A stretch of 64,000 bases of DNA, taken from assembly GCF_000226955.1 (NCBI RefSeq), contig NZ_AGFU01000055.1, positions 1 to 64,000 of the forward strand, in the 5' to 3' direction. Position numbers and translations under genes: made by a program. This stretch comes from Sphingomonas elodea ATCC 31461. GTDB taxonomy: Bacteria > Pseudomonadota > Alphaproteobacteria > Sphingomonadales > Sphingomonadaceae. Positions 53,793 to 64,000 of the stretch are shown here, one piece after another (the stretch's first letter is position 1; each line of letters starts with the position of its first letter). The notes under the pieces are model-generated. The model did no database searches and was not told where the DNA came from. It was given only the letters and a program-made list of their open reading frames with translations.

Positions 53793-54887
53793 ATGCTGTA
53801 CCGCTCCCCCCCTTCTGTGCCGCTCCATGTCATGGCCTTCGCGGAAACTCTGCAGGGCGGGGGTGTGGAACGCGCACTGCTGCGGATGGCGGCCGGATGG
53901 CTGGCACGGGGGCATCGTGTGACGCTGGTGCTCGGCGCGTGCGAAGGCCCGCTCACCGCGGAACTGCCCGCCGGAATCGAGCTGATCGAGCTGGGCAGCC
54001 CGCACTATCCGATCCTGATGCGGCTGCCGGGCGTGGTCCGCCGGCTGGATCCGGACGTGGTGTTCTGCCCCGGCAACTATTACACCGCCGCCGCCGCGAT
54101 GATCCGGCTGCAGCTGGGCAGCCGCTGCCCACCGATTATCGCCAAGGTCTCCAACGCGCTGGTGCGGCCGGAAATGTGGCGGTTCGTCGCCTGGGGCTAT
54201 CGGCGCTGGCTGCGCTGGCATCCCGCCTTCCTCACCCATATCGTGGCGATGACCCCGGCGATGGCGCGTGAGGCGATCGATACGATGGGGATACGGCCCG
54301 AGCGGGTGAGCGTGATCGCCAACCCGCCGGCCGAGCGCATCGCCGACGCGGCGCCGATGGCCCTGCCGCGGGGCCGCTACATCGTCGGCGTCGGCCGGCT
54401 GGAGCCGCAGAAGCGCTGGGACCGGCTGATCGCCGCGCTGCCCCGGCTGGCGGATCAGGACATCACGCTGCTGCTGCTCGGCGAAGGCAGCGCCCGGGCG
54501 GCGCTGGAGGCGCAGGTCGAGCGACTCGGGCTGACCGGCCGCGTGACGATGCCGGGCCATGCCAGCGACCCCCTGCCCGCGCTGAAGCACGCGACCGTCG
54601 CCGCGCTGACCTCCGACTATGAAGGCGTGCCGGGCGTGATCCGCGAGGCGCTGTCGCAGGGCACGCCGGTGGTGGCGACCGATGCCAGCGTCGCCGTGTG
54701 CGAGATCATCGATTCACCCGCGCTCGGCACCGTCGTGGCCCGCGAGGATGGCGATGCCCTGGTCGCGGCGCTCGACCACTGGCTCGCCCCCGGCCGTCCC
54801 CGCCCCGCACCGCGGATCGACGAGGGAGATCCGGTCGGCGACTATCTCGCGCTGTTCAGCCGCCTCGCCCGTCAGCGCATCGCGTAG
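53793..54887 (+). CDS. Glycosyltransferase family 4 protein (second)
   Basis: 364 residues. It opens HVMAFAETLQGGGVERALLRMAAG, has VGVGRLEPQKRWDRLIAALP in the donor lobe and the acidic SDYEGVPGVIREALSQGTPVV near the end, typical of GT-B retaining enzymes. It is divergent from the three-gene glycan operon and shares its 188-bp promoter region. Its 3' end overlaps the convergent TonB receptor by 16 bp. The donor and acceptor are unknown. Confidence 0.9.
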   Translation: MLYRSPPSVPLHVMAFAETLQGGGVERALLRMAAGWLARGHRVTLVLGACEGPLTAELPAGIELIELGSPHYPILMRLPGVVRRLDPDVVFCPGNYYTAAAAMIRLQLGSRCPPIIAKVSNALVRPEMWRFVAWGYRRWLRWHPAFLTHIVAMTPAMAREAIDTMGIRPERVSVIANPPAERIADAAPMALPRGRYIVGVGRLEPQKRWDRLIAALPRLADQDITLLLLGEGSARAALEAQVERLGLTGRVTMPGHASDPLPALKHATVAALTSDYEGVPGVIREALSQGTPVVATDASVAVCEIIDSPALGTVVAREDGDALVAALDHWLAPGRPRPAPRIDEGDPVGDYLALFSRLARQRIA

Positions 54888-56929
54888 CGCAGGCCTACCC
54901 ACAGCGTGCGCGGGGTCGCGCGCTCGACGACGTTGCCGCCGCTGATGCCGGCCTGCACCTGCGTGTCGAACAGGTTCTCGGCACGCGCTTCGAGGCGCAG
55001 GGTGCGGGTGAGCGGCGCGCCGAGCGTGGCGTCCACCGTCCAGGCCGGATCGAGGCGGGCACTGTTCTGGTCATCCTCGAATCGCGCACCGGCATAGCGT
55101 GCCGTGAGCGAGGCATTGGCCGCCGCCGCGCGCCACGCGATCGTCGCCGATCCCTGGAACAGCGGCGTCTGGGCCGGGCGCAGGCCGTCCAGTGCCGCCG
55201 CCGCACCCGAGGCATGGACGCGGCTGTCTGCATAGGCCCAGGACCCGGCCAGGCTCCACGCCCCGCGCGTCCAGCGGCCGTCGAGTTCCAGTCCCCGCGC
55301 CTCCACCGCATCGAGGTTGCGCCGCATGCGATAGGCGCCGGCGGCCGAGACGAAGCCGACGCCGGGGAAGGTGCCCGGCCCCCGCGCCAGCGTCACATTG
55401 GCGATCGCGCCGTCCAGCCGGTTCCAATAGCCCGTTGCCCGCAAGACGAGGTCCGGCAGCGGTCGCAGGTCGATGCCCGCCTCGCCGCCCCACAGCCGTT
55501 CGGCGTCCAGCCCCGGATTGGCCGCGGTCGCGTCGGCACCGGCACGGAACGGGCGGTAGAGTTCGTTGAGCGTCGGCAGTCGCCAGCCGCGATAACCGGC
55601 CGCGCGCAGCGTCACCGCGCCCAGGGCATAAGCGGCACCCAGCCGCCCGGTCGGCTCCCAACCATGGCGGTCGGCGTAGCGCGCATCGGTGAGCACCGGG
55701 CCCGCAGACAGCGGCGCCTCGAAAAGACCACCGTCGTGGATCGTCCAATGATCGATTCGCCCGCCCGCATCGAGCGTCCAGCCGCCGCCGCTGTAGCTGG
55801 CATTGGCGAAGCCGCCGGTGGTGAGGCTCGCCCCGCCCGCCACACGCCGCCGCGTCGGACTCGTGCCGACAAAGGTATAGAGCTCGCGCGTCTCGCCCGA
55901 CACACGGCGCAGGTCGCCGCCCAGCCGCAGCGTCACGCCGCCGCCGACCGGCGGAGCCACCTCGATCCGGGCGCCGATGCCCGTCGCCGGAACGTGCTGC
56001 TGGACGACGGGGCTGACCGTGTCCCGTGCGGCCGAGATGCTGGCAAAGCCGCTGTCGAACTGCCGCACCTGGAGATAGGCGAGCGCCGACCAGCCCCATT
56101 CGCCCTTCTGGCCGTTGCCGCGCCGGACCAGCCGCACGCTGGCATCCGCGCCGTTGCTCAGCACGTCGGTAAAGGCGGTGCCGCGAGTCCGCTGGTCGGT
56201 AAAACCGGAGAGGTTGGTCTGGAGCTCGGTGCCGTTCCCCAGATCGGTCACCCCGCGCAAGGCGAGGCTCGCCTGTTCATAGGGTGTCGCGCGATCGACG
56301 CTGCCGGGTCGCACGATCGGGACGAAACCGTCGCTGCGGCCATATTGCCCCGCAACGGTGAGAAAGCCGCCGGTGACAGGCATCGCCACGACGCCGCTCG
56401 CGTCGACGCTGTCCCGGCTGCCGTAATAGGCGGCGAGGTTGAGCGTGCCCAGGTCGGCGGGGCTGCCGCTCTCCAGCTCCACCGTGCCCGCCAGCGCCCC
56501 CGGCCCGGCAAAGCCGCTGCCGCCGCCGCGCGTCACCCGCACGCCGGCCAGCCGGCCGGGCATATAGGCCGGGAACGGCACCCAGCCGCCGAACGGATCG
56601 GTCTGCGGCACCCCGTCGAGCAGCAGCAGCGCGCGGCTGGAGGCATTGCCGCCCAGGCCCCGCAGCGTGATCCCCTGGCTGGTAGGATGCGCCGAGCTGG
56701 ACGTGGATCGGCGGAACTGCGCCAGCCCCGCCACATCGGCCAGCACGTCCTCGATACGGTTGCTGGCGGTATCGGCGAGGCGGGCGCGGTCGATCGTCAC
56801 CACGTCATAGGCGGCGTCGCCCGGGGGCACGTCGAGGCCGCGGCCGGTGACGACGATCTGCGCCTCCTGCGCCAGCGCCGGGCTCGCGAGACACAGCGCG
56901 AAGGCGGCGCAGCCGATCCGGTCAAGCAC
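54872..56929 (-). CDS. TonB-dependent outer-membrane receptor
   Basis: 685 residues from a GTG at 56929, inside the last 8 bp of maiA. Signal peptide LDRIGCAAFALCLASPALAQ, then a plug domain with IVVTGRGLDVPPGD and ITLRGLGGNASSRALLLLDGVPQTDPFGG, then a beta-barrel ending TLWVGLRYAMR. The conserved plug fold supports a siderophore, vitamin or sugar ligand; which one cannot be told. It closes a seven-gene leftward run and is translationally coupled to maiA. No Fur-like box lies directly upstream because of the overlap. Confidence 0.9.
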   Translation of the reverse strand: MLDRIGCAAFALCLASPALAQEAQIVVTGRGLDVPPGDAAYDVVTIDRARLADTASNRIEDVLADVAGLAQFRRSTSSSAHPTSQGITLRGLGGNASSRALLLLDGVPQTDPFGGWVPFPAYMPGRLAGVRVTRGGGSGFAGPGALAGTVELESGSPADLGTLNLAAYYGSRDSVDASGVVAMPVTGGFLTVAGQYGRSDGFVPIVRPGSVDRATPYEQASLALRGVTDLGNGTELQTNLSGFTDQRTRGTAFTDVLSNGADASVRLVRRGNGQKGEWGWSALAYLQVRQFDSGFASISAARDTVSPVVQQHVPATGIGARIEVAPPVGGGVTLRLGGDLRRVSGETRELYTFVGTSPTRRRVAGGASLTTGGFANASYSGGGWTLDAGGRIDHWTIHDGGLFEAPLSAGPVLTDARYADRHGWEPTGRLGAAYALGAVTLRAAGYRGWRLPTLNELYRPFRAGADATAANPGLDAERLWGGEAGIDLRPLPDLVLRATGYWNRLDGAIANVTLARGPGTFPGVGFVSAAGAYRMRRNLDAVEARGLELDGRWTRGAWSLAGSWAYADSRVHASGAAAALDGLRPAQTPLFQGSATIAWRAAAANASLTARYAGARFEDDQNSARLDPAWTVDATLGAPLTRTLRLEARAENLFDTQVQAGISGGNVVERATPRTLWVGLRYAMR

Positions 56930-57563
56930 CCGGCGCGACCCGGTCGGGGTGCGCCGCGGCGAACGCGGGATGCGCGAGCGCGGCCGCTTCTGCGCGCAGC
57001 AGCAGCGGGAAGCCGTCGAGCGGTACCGAGAAACGGCGCGCGTTGAACAGCTGGGGCACGAGGAAGCAGTCGGACACATCGGGCGCCTCTCCGCCCAGGA
57101 ACGGCCCGCCATGCGGCAGCGCCCGCGCCATCGCCTCGAGCGCGGTGAAGCCCTCGGTCATCCAGTGCGCGGTCCAGGCCGAGCGCGCCGCCGCGTCGGC
57201 ACCCAGCTGCTGCTCCAGATAGCGCATCACCCGCAGGTTGTTGATCGGGTGCACGTCCATGCCCACCACCATCGCCCGGGCAAGGGCGGCCGCCCGCGCA
57301 TCCGGTGCCGCGGGGATCAGCCGCGGCTCGGGATGGCGGGCGTCGAGCCAGTCGAGAATGGCAAGGCTCTGGGTGAGGACCATCCCGTTCGCCTCCAGCG
57401 CCGGCACCAGCCCTTGCGGGTTGCGGGCGAGATGTTCCGGGCTGCGCTGGGCATTTTCCAGCAGCGGCACCTCATGGCGGACATGGTCCACCCCCTTGAG
57501 GTTGAGCGCGATCCGCACCCGGTACCCTGCCGAGGACCGGAAATAGTCGTGCAGCACCAGCAT
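56922..57563 (-). CDS. maiA: Maleylacetoacetate isomerase (GST zeta-type) MaiA
   Basis: 213 residues. The N-terminal thioredoxin-fold starts LHDYFRSSAGYRVRIALNLKG, with the SSxGxRVRIALxLKG zeta-class motif; the conserved Ser is the glutathione-activating residue. C-terminal helices have VSDCFLVPQLFNARRFSV. It isomerises maleylacetoacetate in tyrosine or homogentisate breakdown. The other pathway enzymes are absent here, so a different GST role is possible. It is 4 bp from the AI-2E gene and overlaps the TonB receptor start. Confidence 0.9.
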   Translation of the reverse strand: MLVLHDYFRSSAGYRVRIALNLKGVDHVRHEVPLLENAQRSPEHLARNPQGLVPALEANGMVLTQSLAILDWLDARHPEPRLIPAAPDARAAALARAMVVGMDVHPINNLRVMRYLEQQLGADAAARSAWTAHWMTEGFTALEAMARALPHGGPFLGGEAPDVSDCFLVPQLFNARRFSVPLDGFPLLLRAEAAALAHPAFAAAHPDRVAPGA

Positions 57564-57567
57564 GGTC

Positions 57568-58665
57568 TCAATCCTTGTCGGAGCCCTCGTCGCGCTTGGG
57601 CTGCTTGCCGTTGAGGCGGGCGTTGCTTTCCAAGGCGACCTTGATCATCGCAACCATCGGATCGGCCAGCGCCAGGCCGAGCACGCCGAACAGCGTGCCC
57701 GACAGGATCTGCGACGACAGGGTGAGCGCCGGCGGCAGGTCGACCGTGCGCTTGGCGACCATCGGGATCACGACATAGCCGTCGAAATTCTGCACGGCGA
57801 AGTAGATGACGATCGCCCAGACGCCGGTCTCCTGGCCCGCGCTGAAGCCAACCGCCGCCATCAGCACGCCCGAGATGATCGCACCGACATTGGGAATGAA
57901 CGCCAGCACGCCGGTGATGATGCCGAGCAGCAGCGCCATCGGCACCCCCGCGACGCTGAGCAGGATCCAGGTCAGCACGCCCTCGAACAGCATGCCGAGC
58001 AGGCGGCCGGCGAGCAGCCGCCGCATCGTCGTCGCCATGCCGCCCAGCATATGGGCGAAGGCGTGGCGCTGGTCGAGCGGCACCATCCATTGCAGCCCGC
58101 GCTCGTAGATGCGTGGCTCGATCGCGACGAACAGGCCGAGGATCAGGATCATGACCATGCTGGTGACCGCGCCGATCGCGGTGCCCACCGCGCTGGTGAG
58201 TTTGCCCACCGAGCCCAGCGCCTCGCGGAGCATGCCGTTGATGTCCGACCGCCCGGGCATCAGCCCGAGGTCGGAGGCCCAGCGGGCGACGCGATTCGCC
58301 TGGGTCTCCAGCGTGGTGCGCAGCTGCTCCGCCTGGTCGGCGATCTGCATGCCGGTGCGATAGAAGACGAGGCCAAAGAAGGTGAAGACAAGGATCAGCA
58401 CCAGCGCGATGCGCAGGCCGCGGGGGATAGGCAGCACCTTGCCCAGCAATCGCGCGCCGCCATCCAGCATCGAGGCGAAGACGAGACCGGCGAAGATGAT
58501 CAGCAGCGGCTGGATCAGCAATACGATGAGCGCGATGCCCACCGCCATGCCCAGCCAGACGGCGGCCTTCTTGAACTCGGCGCGGGTGGCGGGGTCGCGA
58601 AACTCGTTCGGGCCCGGCTCGCGCACGACGCGGACGTGCGCGGATTCCAGCGGATCGTTGCTCAT
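57568..58665 (-). CDS. AI-2E-family transporter
   Basis: 365 residues with seven or eight membrane helices. The family shape is LGMAVGIALIVLLIQPLLIIFAGLVF at the start, a long periplasmic/soluble insert in the middle and LALADPMVAMIKVAL at the end, as in PerM/YdiK/TqsA. Characterised relatives export metabolites or the autoinducer AI-2; the actual substrate is unknown. Its start overlaps the lepB stop by 4 bp. Confidence 0.9.
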   Translation of the reverse strand: MSNDPLESAHVRVVREPGPNEFRDPATRAEFKKAAVWLGMAVGIALIVLLIQPLLIIFAGLVFASMLDGGARLLGKVLPIPRGLRIALVLILVFTFFGLVFYRTGMQIADQAEQLRTTLETQANRVARWASDLGLMPGRSDINGMLREALGSVGKLTSAVGTAIGAVTSMVMILILGLFVAIEPRIYERGLQWMVPLDQRHAFAHMLGGMATTMRRLLAGRLLGMLFEGVLTWILLSVAGVPMALLLGIITGVLAFIPNVGAIISGVLMAAVGFSAGQETGVWAIVIYFAVQNFDGYVVIPMVAKRTVDLPPALTLSSQILSGTLFGVLGLALADPMVAMIKVALESNARLNGKQPKRDEGSDKD

Positions 58666-59552
58666 TTTTCCTCGTGGGCAGGGTGCAGCGAAATGCCGAC
58701 CCGTTCCCCGCGGAAACCCGTGAACCAGGTCAGCGGGTTCCAGGTCGACGAGCCGTCGCGCGAAAAAGTGATGAACTCGGCACGGCCGCCGATATTCTCC
58801 CAGGGCACCGGCCCGCCCAGGCCGTTCTGCTCCAGGCTGAATCGGCTGTCCGCACTGTTGTCGCGATTGTCGCCCATCAGGAACACATGGTTCTTCGGGA
58901 CGATGATCGGGCGGAAATTGTCGCCCGCCGAATCACCCAGATCGGCCACCTCGTAGCTGGCGCCGTTCGGCAGCGTCTCGCGAAACAGGGTGAGGCTGCA
59001 ATAGGACTTGCCGTTATGGGTGACACGGCGCCCCTCGTAGAAGATCGAGCCGCCGCGCTCGGGATCGGGGTCGCAGCGGGTGTTGCCGTCGATCGGCACC
59101 AGCCGCTCGCCCAGGGCCACGCGCGGCACCGGCTTGCCGTTGAGCCAGACGATGCCGTCGCGCACCGCGATGGTGTCGCCGGGCAGGCCGATCACGCGCT
59201 TGATATAGTCGGTGCTGTGCTGCGGCGGGGTGACGATCACGATGTCGCCGCGCTCGGGCAGCCGGCCCAGGATGCGGCCTGGAATCGGCGGCAGCAGGTG
59301 GAAGGTCGGGGTGACGAACGAATAGCCGTAGGGAAACTTGCTGACGATCAGCTGGTCGCCCACCCGCAGCGTCGGCAGCATCGACTCCGAGGGAATGTAG
59401 AACGGCTTGGCGATCAGGCTGTGGAAGGCAAGCACGCCCAGCACCAGCCACAGGATGCCGCGGGCCTCGGCCCACCAATCGGTACCGTGTCGGGTCGCGC
59501 CCTGGCGTCGCTCGCTCTGCTTGCTGCTCAACGCCAGTTCGTCCAACCCCAT
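58662..59552 (-). CDS. lepB: Signal peptidase I LepB
   Basis: 296 residues. One membrane helix (about 33-50) is followed by the catalytic Ser57 in YIPSESMLPTL and Lys118 in TDYIKRVIGLPGD, the Ser/Lys dyad that cleaves Sec and Tat signal peptides. VFLMGDNRDNSADSR is the conserved box E. It begins 1 nt after (TAATG) the acpS stop and overlaps the AI-2E gene. The typical next genes, rnc and era, are not here. Confidence 0.95.
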   Translation of the reverse strand: MGLDELALSSKQSERRQGATRHGTDWWAEARGILWLVLGVLAFHSLIAKPFYIPSESMLPTLRVGDQLIVSKFPYGYSFVTPTFHLLPPIPGRILGRLPERGDIVIVTPPQHSTDYIKRVIGLPGDTIAVRDGIVWLNGKPVPRVALGERLVPIDGNTRCDPDPERGGSIFYEGRRVTHNGKSYCSLTLFRETLPNGASYEVADLGDSAGDNFRPIIVPKNHVFLMGDNRDNSADSRFSLEQNGLGGPVPWENIGGRAEFITFSRDGSSTWNPLTWFTGFRGERVGISLHPAHEEK

Positions 59553-59965
59553 TATCGATCCTTCTCCACCGGCAGCGCCTCGATCATCACCATCGCGAAC
59601 GCCCAGGGGTGATCATCCGTGAGGGTGAGGTGCACCTTGGCCACGTGTCCCGGTGGCGTCATGGCGTCAAGCCTTGCCTTGGCACCCCCGGTCAGCGCGA
59701 GCGTCGGCGCGCCCGAAGGCGCGTTGACTACACCGATGTCTTTCATGAACACGCCCCGGCTGAACCCGGTTCCGACCGCCTTGGAAAATGCCTCCTTCGC
59801 CGCAAAGCGCTTGGCGAGCGTGGGGGCGTAGTTGTGCGGGCGCTTCGCCGCCTTGGCGAGTTCCGTGTCGGTGAACACGCGTTGCTCGAACCGCTGGCCG
59901 AAACGGTCGAGCGAGTTGCGGATCCGCTCGATGTTGCACAGGTCCGAGCCGAGGCCGAGGATCAT
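59552..59965 (-). CDS. acpS: Holo-[acyl-carrier-protein] synthase AcpS
   Basis: 137 residues. Asp8 ([12 protein letters not shown]) and the Glu in [15 protein letters not shown] are the magnesium/CoA ligands. It attaches 4'-phosphopantetheine to ACP for fatty-acid synthesis. The pdxJ stop is 4 bp upstream and lepB starts at the overlapping TAATG. Confidence 0.95.
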   Translation of the reverse strand: MILGLGSDLCNIERIRNSLDRFGQRFEQRVFTDTELAKAAKRPHNYAPTLAKRFAAKEAFSKAVGTGFSRGVFMKDIGVVNAPSGAPTLALTGGAKARLDAMTPPGHVAKVHLTLTDDHPWAFAMVMIEALPVEKDR

Positions 59966-59969
59966 GCCT

Positions 59970-60698
59970 TCACCGCGCCGAATCCATCAGGCTGCGCATC
60001 CGGCGGATCACCGGCGCTAGGCCGTCGAAGATCGCCTCGCCGATCAGGAAATGGCCGATGTTCAGCTCCATCACCTGCGGGATCGCTGCGATCGGCACGA
60101 CATTGTCGAAGGTCAGGCCGTGGCCGGCATGCGGCTCGATCCCGTTGCGCGCGGCGAGCGCCGCCGCATCGGACAGGCGCTTCAGCTCCGCTGCCAGCGC
60201 CGCGCCCTCCAGCTCGGCATAGGCGCCGGTATGCAATTCCACCACCGGCGCACCGAGGCGGATCGCCGCATCGATCTGGCGGGGATCGGGCTCGATGAAC
60301 AGCGAGACCCGGCTGCCATTGTCGCGCAGCTTGGCGACCATCGGCGCGAGCAGGTCGAACATGCCCGCGGCATCCAGCCCGCCCTCGGTGGTCCGCTCCT
60401 CGCGCTTCTCGGGCACGATGCACACCGCGTGCGGGCGATGCCGAATCGCGATCGCCAGCATTTCCTCGGTGGCCGCCATCTCGAGGTTGAGCGGCACGGT
60501 CAGCTCGGTCGACAGCCGGGCGATATCGGCATCGGTAATGTGCCGGCGATCCTCGCGCAGGTGCGCGGTGATGCCGTCCGCCCCCGCCTCGGCCGCCAGC
60601 AGCGCCGCGCGCACGGGATCCGGATAACCGCTGCCGCGCGCGTTCCGCACCGTCGCGACATGGTCGATATTGACCCCGAGGCGGAGGCGGCCGGTCAT
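59970..60698 (-). CDS. pdxJ: Pyridoxine 5'-phosphate synthase PdxJ
   Basis: 242 residues. [46 protein letters not shown] and [15 protein letters not shown] are the PdxJ barrel motifs. It condenses 1-deoxyxylulose 5-phosphate with 3-amino-1-hydroxyacetone phosphate to make PNP, the B6 precursor. The start at 60698 gives the usual opening [10 protein letters not shown] and overlaps the pyrE stop by 4 bp (ATGA). It is in the run with acpS, as is common in alphaproteobacteria. Confidence 0.96.
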   Translation of the reverse strand: MTGRLRLGVNIDHVATVRNARGSGYPDPVRAALLAAEAGADGITAHLREDRRHITDADIARLSTELTVPLNLEMAATEEMLAIAIRHRPHAVCIVPEKREERTTEGGLDAAGMFDLLAPMVAKLRDNGSRVSLFIEPDPRQIDAAIRLGAPVVELHTGAYAELEGAALAAELKRLSDAAALAARNGIEPHAGHGLTFDNVVPIAAIPQVMELNIGHFLIGEAIFDGLAPVIRRMRSLMDSAR

Positions 60699-61279
60699 GC
60701 GGTGATCGCCCTGCTGCCGGGCTTGGTCGCCGGGATCGCCGCCAGTTCGGGGGGCAGCTGGTCCGCCGGATAGGCCGGCACGTCGAGCCTGGTCAGCGCA
60801 ATCAGCGGCACCCCGACATCGGCCTTGCCGTTCGAGCGGTCGACGATGCAGGCAGCACCCACCAGCGTGCCGGGATGCTTCTGGATCGCGGCGATGCATT
60901 CGCGCGACGACAGGCCGGTGGTGACGATGTCCTCGACCATCACGACACGTGCACCTTGGGGAATCTCGAAGCCGCGGCGCAGCTGGAACTCGCCGTCCTC
61001 GCGCTCGACGAACACCGCCTTGCAGCCCAGCGCGCGCGCCGTTTCATAGCCCGGGATGATGCCGCCGATGGCAGGAGAGACGACCATGTCGACCTGCCCG
61101 AACGTCTCGCGAATCAGCTTGCCGAGCGCGCCGCACACCCGTTCGGTCCGCACCGGGTCCTCGAAAATACGCATCTTCTGGAGAAATACGGGAGAGCGTA
61201 AACCCGAAGACAGGATAAAATGCCCCTCAAGCAACGCGCCTGCGTCGCGAAACTCGTCGAGGATGGCGTCTCCGGTCAA
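60695..61279 (-). CDS. pyrE: Orotate phosphoribosyltransferase PyrE
   Basis: 194 residues from a TTG at 61279 with AGGAG 8 nt upstream; a GTG at 61309 would add ten residues but its AAGGA is too close. The PRPP loop is [14 protein letters not shown], and the opening [27 protein letters not shown] is typical. It makes OMP from orotate and PRPP. Other pyrimidine genes are absent nearby. A small hairpin at 61320-61342 (GTTGCGG/CCGCAAC) lies just upstream. Confidence 0.94.
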   Translation of the reverse strand: MTGDAILDEFRDAGALLEGHFILSSGLRSPVFLQKMRIFEDPVRTERVCGALGKLIRETFGQVDMVVSPAIGGIIPGYETARALGCKAVFVEREDGEFQLRRGFEIPQGARVVMVEDIVTTGLSSRECIAAIQKHPGTLVGAACIVDRSNGKADVGVPLIALTRLDVPAYPADQLPPELAAIPATKPGSRAITA

Positions 61280-61319
61280 TGTCTGGGCTCCTGAAATCAG
61301 CGATGGCACGATCCTTTAA

Positions 61320-61342
61320 GTTGCGGCAGCACCCTCCGCAAC
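61320..61342. promoter_or_regulatory. Small inverted repeat upstream of pyrE / ctaC
   Basis: GTTGCGG and CCGCAAC, 7-bp arms with a 9-base centre, in the 170-bp divergent region. It could be an operator or leader hairpin for pyrE; nothing more can be said. Confidence 0.3.
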
Positions 61343-61449
61343 CGCACGCGAAAAAGGTTGAGCCTGTCCTTTTCCCAGCTATACCCAGGGTTCAAGGGGC
61401 CGGTAGTACGCCCAGGTTGTGCGTTCCTGGAGAGGGGTGACAACACCAT

Positions 61450-62565
61450 ATGCGCAGTTTCATGGTACCGTCGATTTTGCTGGCCGCAGGGCTGGCCTTT
61501 GCTTCTCCGGGATCGGCACAGACCGCCGCCCCGGCGCAACCTGCTGCCGCCACGGCAGCGTCTGCCGCTGCGGCGGCCCCCGCCGCCAAGGTTGCCGATC
61601 CCACGCTCGACGCGGCCGGAAGGCCGCTGCGCCAGGCCGAACCCGGCGTCGGCGAGCCGGTGGACAAGGCCTTCTATCTCCAGCAGCAGGTGACCCCCAC
61701 CGGCCAGGAGGCCCACTGGTTCCACGATGTGATCCTGCTGCCGCTGATCACCGTCATCTCGATCTTCGTGCTGGCGCTGCTCGTGTGGGTGATCATCCGC
61801 TATCGCCGCGCCGCCAACCCCACACCCTCGCGCACCAGCCACAATACCGCGATCGAGATCATCTGGACGCTGGCGCCGGTGCTGATCCTGGTCGCGATCG
61901 CCATCCCCTCGATCAAGCTGCTGGCCGCCCAGTTCAAGCCCGCCCCGAAAAACGCGGTGACGCTGAAGGCGATCGGCAACCAGTGGTTCTGGTCGTACGA
62001 ATATCCCGACAATGGCGGCATCCAGCTGACCGCCAACATGCTCAAGGAAGGCGACCAGGTCGGCAAGGACCAGCGCTATCGCACCGATGCCGACGGCCCC
62101 CGCCTGCTCGCCACCGACCAGCGCGTGGTGCTGCCCGTAGGCGTGCCGATTCGCCTGGTGACGACGGCGACCGACGTGATCCACAGCTGGGCGGTTCCGG
62201 CGTTCTGGATCAAGCTCGATGCGATCCCCGGCCGTCTCAACGAAACCAGCTTCATCATCCAGAAGGAAGGCGTCTATTTCGGCCAGTGCTCCGAGCTTTG
62301 CGGCGCGCGCCACGCCTTCATGCCGATCGCGGTCGAGGCGGTGAGCCCGGCCAAGTTCGCGCAGTGGGTCGCCTCGAAGGGCGGCACCATGCCGGGCGCT
62401 GCGGCCGAACCGGCCAGCACCACGGCCATCGGCAACGACGCCAGCGACGCGACCGCCAATGGCGCGGCGGAGGCTGCGCCCACCGTTGCCGCCACCGCCA
62501 CGCCGGCACCGTCCAACCAGCCTGCGACCGCGAATCCCGCCGGCGCCGGCAACACGGGCAACTGA
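61450..62565 (+). CDS. ctaC: Cytochrome c oxidase subunit II (CtaC/CoxB)
   Basis: 371 residues. A signal peptide (SILLAAGLAFASPGSA) and an Ala/Pro-rich stretch are followed by two membrane helices (about 94-117 and 137-158) and a periplasmic CuA domain, with ligands Cys280, Cys284, His288 and Met291 in QCSELCGARHAFMPI. The C-terminal Ala/Thr-rich tail is longer than in most. It passes electrons from cytochrome c to subunit I. It is 3 bp upstream of ctaD. Confidence 0.96.
   Translation: MRSFMVPSILLAAGLAFASPGSAQTAAPAQPAAATAASAAAAAPAAKVADPTLDAAGRPLRQAEPGVGEPVDKAFYLQQQVTPTGQEAHWFHDVILLPLITVISIFVLALLVWVIIRYRRAANPTPSRTSHNTAIEIIWTLAPVLILVAIAIPSIKLLAAQFKPAPKNAVTLKAIGNQWFWSYEYPDNGGIQLTANMLKEGDQVGKDQRYRTDADGPRLLATDQRVVLPVGVPIRLVTTATDVIHSWAVPAFWIKLDAIPGRLNETSFIIQKEGVYFGQCSELCGARHAFMPIAVEAVSPAKFAQWVASKGGTMPGAAAEPASTTAIGNDASDATANGAAEAAPTVAATATPAPSNQPATANPAGAGNTGN

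Positions 62566-64000
<1,435 letters not shown>

Overview
The window looks like chromosome of a sphingomonad-type alphaproteobacterium (Sphingomonas or a close relative). This is inferred from uniformly high GC with G/C third positions, the makeup of the TonB receptor, DUF6607, DUF2171/SWFGD and EgtB-EgtD genes, a short ClpS, and a class I PHA synthase/phasin pair. Most of the window is ordinary core genome with dense, often translationally coupled genes. I see no prophage, plasmid, CRISPR array or intact mobile element. The only mobile-DNA trace is a broken IS3-type transposase tail at about 240-410.

Layout. 1-4.1 kb: a hydrolase end, the transposase remnant, an S41 lipoprotein protease and an OmpR/EnvZ-type two-component pair. 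4.1-9.4 kb: tRNA-Ala(CGC), a disordered stress-type DUF2171 protein, katG, and a Cys/Met-metabolism PLP enzyme. 9.4-16.6 kb: an SGNH esterase and a heme-oxygenase-like iron enzyme, divergent from a succinyl-CoA:acetate CoA-transferase; then a diguanylate cyclase, murA and a Crp/Fnr regulator. 16.7-21.2 kb: clpS, phasin, phaC and alaC. 21.2-27 kb: terminator and REP-like repeat, thioesterase, small ORF, HxlR regulator, rel (ppGpp) and a DUF885 hydrolase. 27-31.7 kb: a haem/iron locus (DUF6607 protein, TonB receptor, a strong Fur-like box, divergent Nramp transporter). 31.7-35.8 kb: polyprenyl-phosphate sugar transfer genes (GtrB-like, GtrA-like, a methyltransferase, a GT-C-like membrane protein). 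35.9-41.4 kb: PduO-type adenosyltransferase, then egtB-egtD, a PLP lyase and a DMT transporter in one tight run, and a convergent SDR-like gene. 41.4-49.2 kb: tandem M28 peptidases, pepN and a PhoD-type phosphatase. 49.4-54.9 kb: a second glycan locus. 54.9-61.3 kb: a seven-gene leftward run pyrE-pdxJ-acpS-lepB-AI-2E transporter-maiA-TonB receptor. 61.4-64 kb: ctaC and the start of ctaD, cut by the window edge.

Functional themes are oxidative stress (katG, ergothioneine genes, DUF2171 protein, rel), carbon storage (phasin, PhaC and a shared TTGTG-N5-CACAA palindrome), iron/manganese uptake (Fur-like box) and envelope glycans. The most useful leads are the shared operator-like palindrome at the two PHA genes, the four-gene ergothioneine-type run with a candidate C-S lyase and transporter, the heme-oxygenase-like iron enzyme, and the TonB receptor coupled to a housekeeping run. 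All functional calls come from reading motifs by eye; no database search was run.
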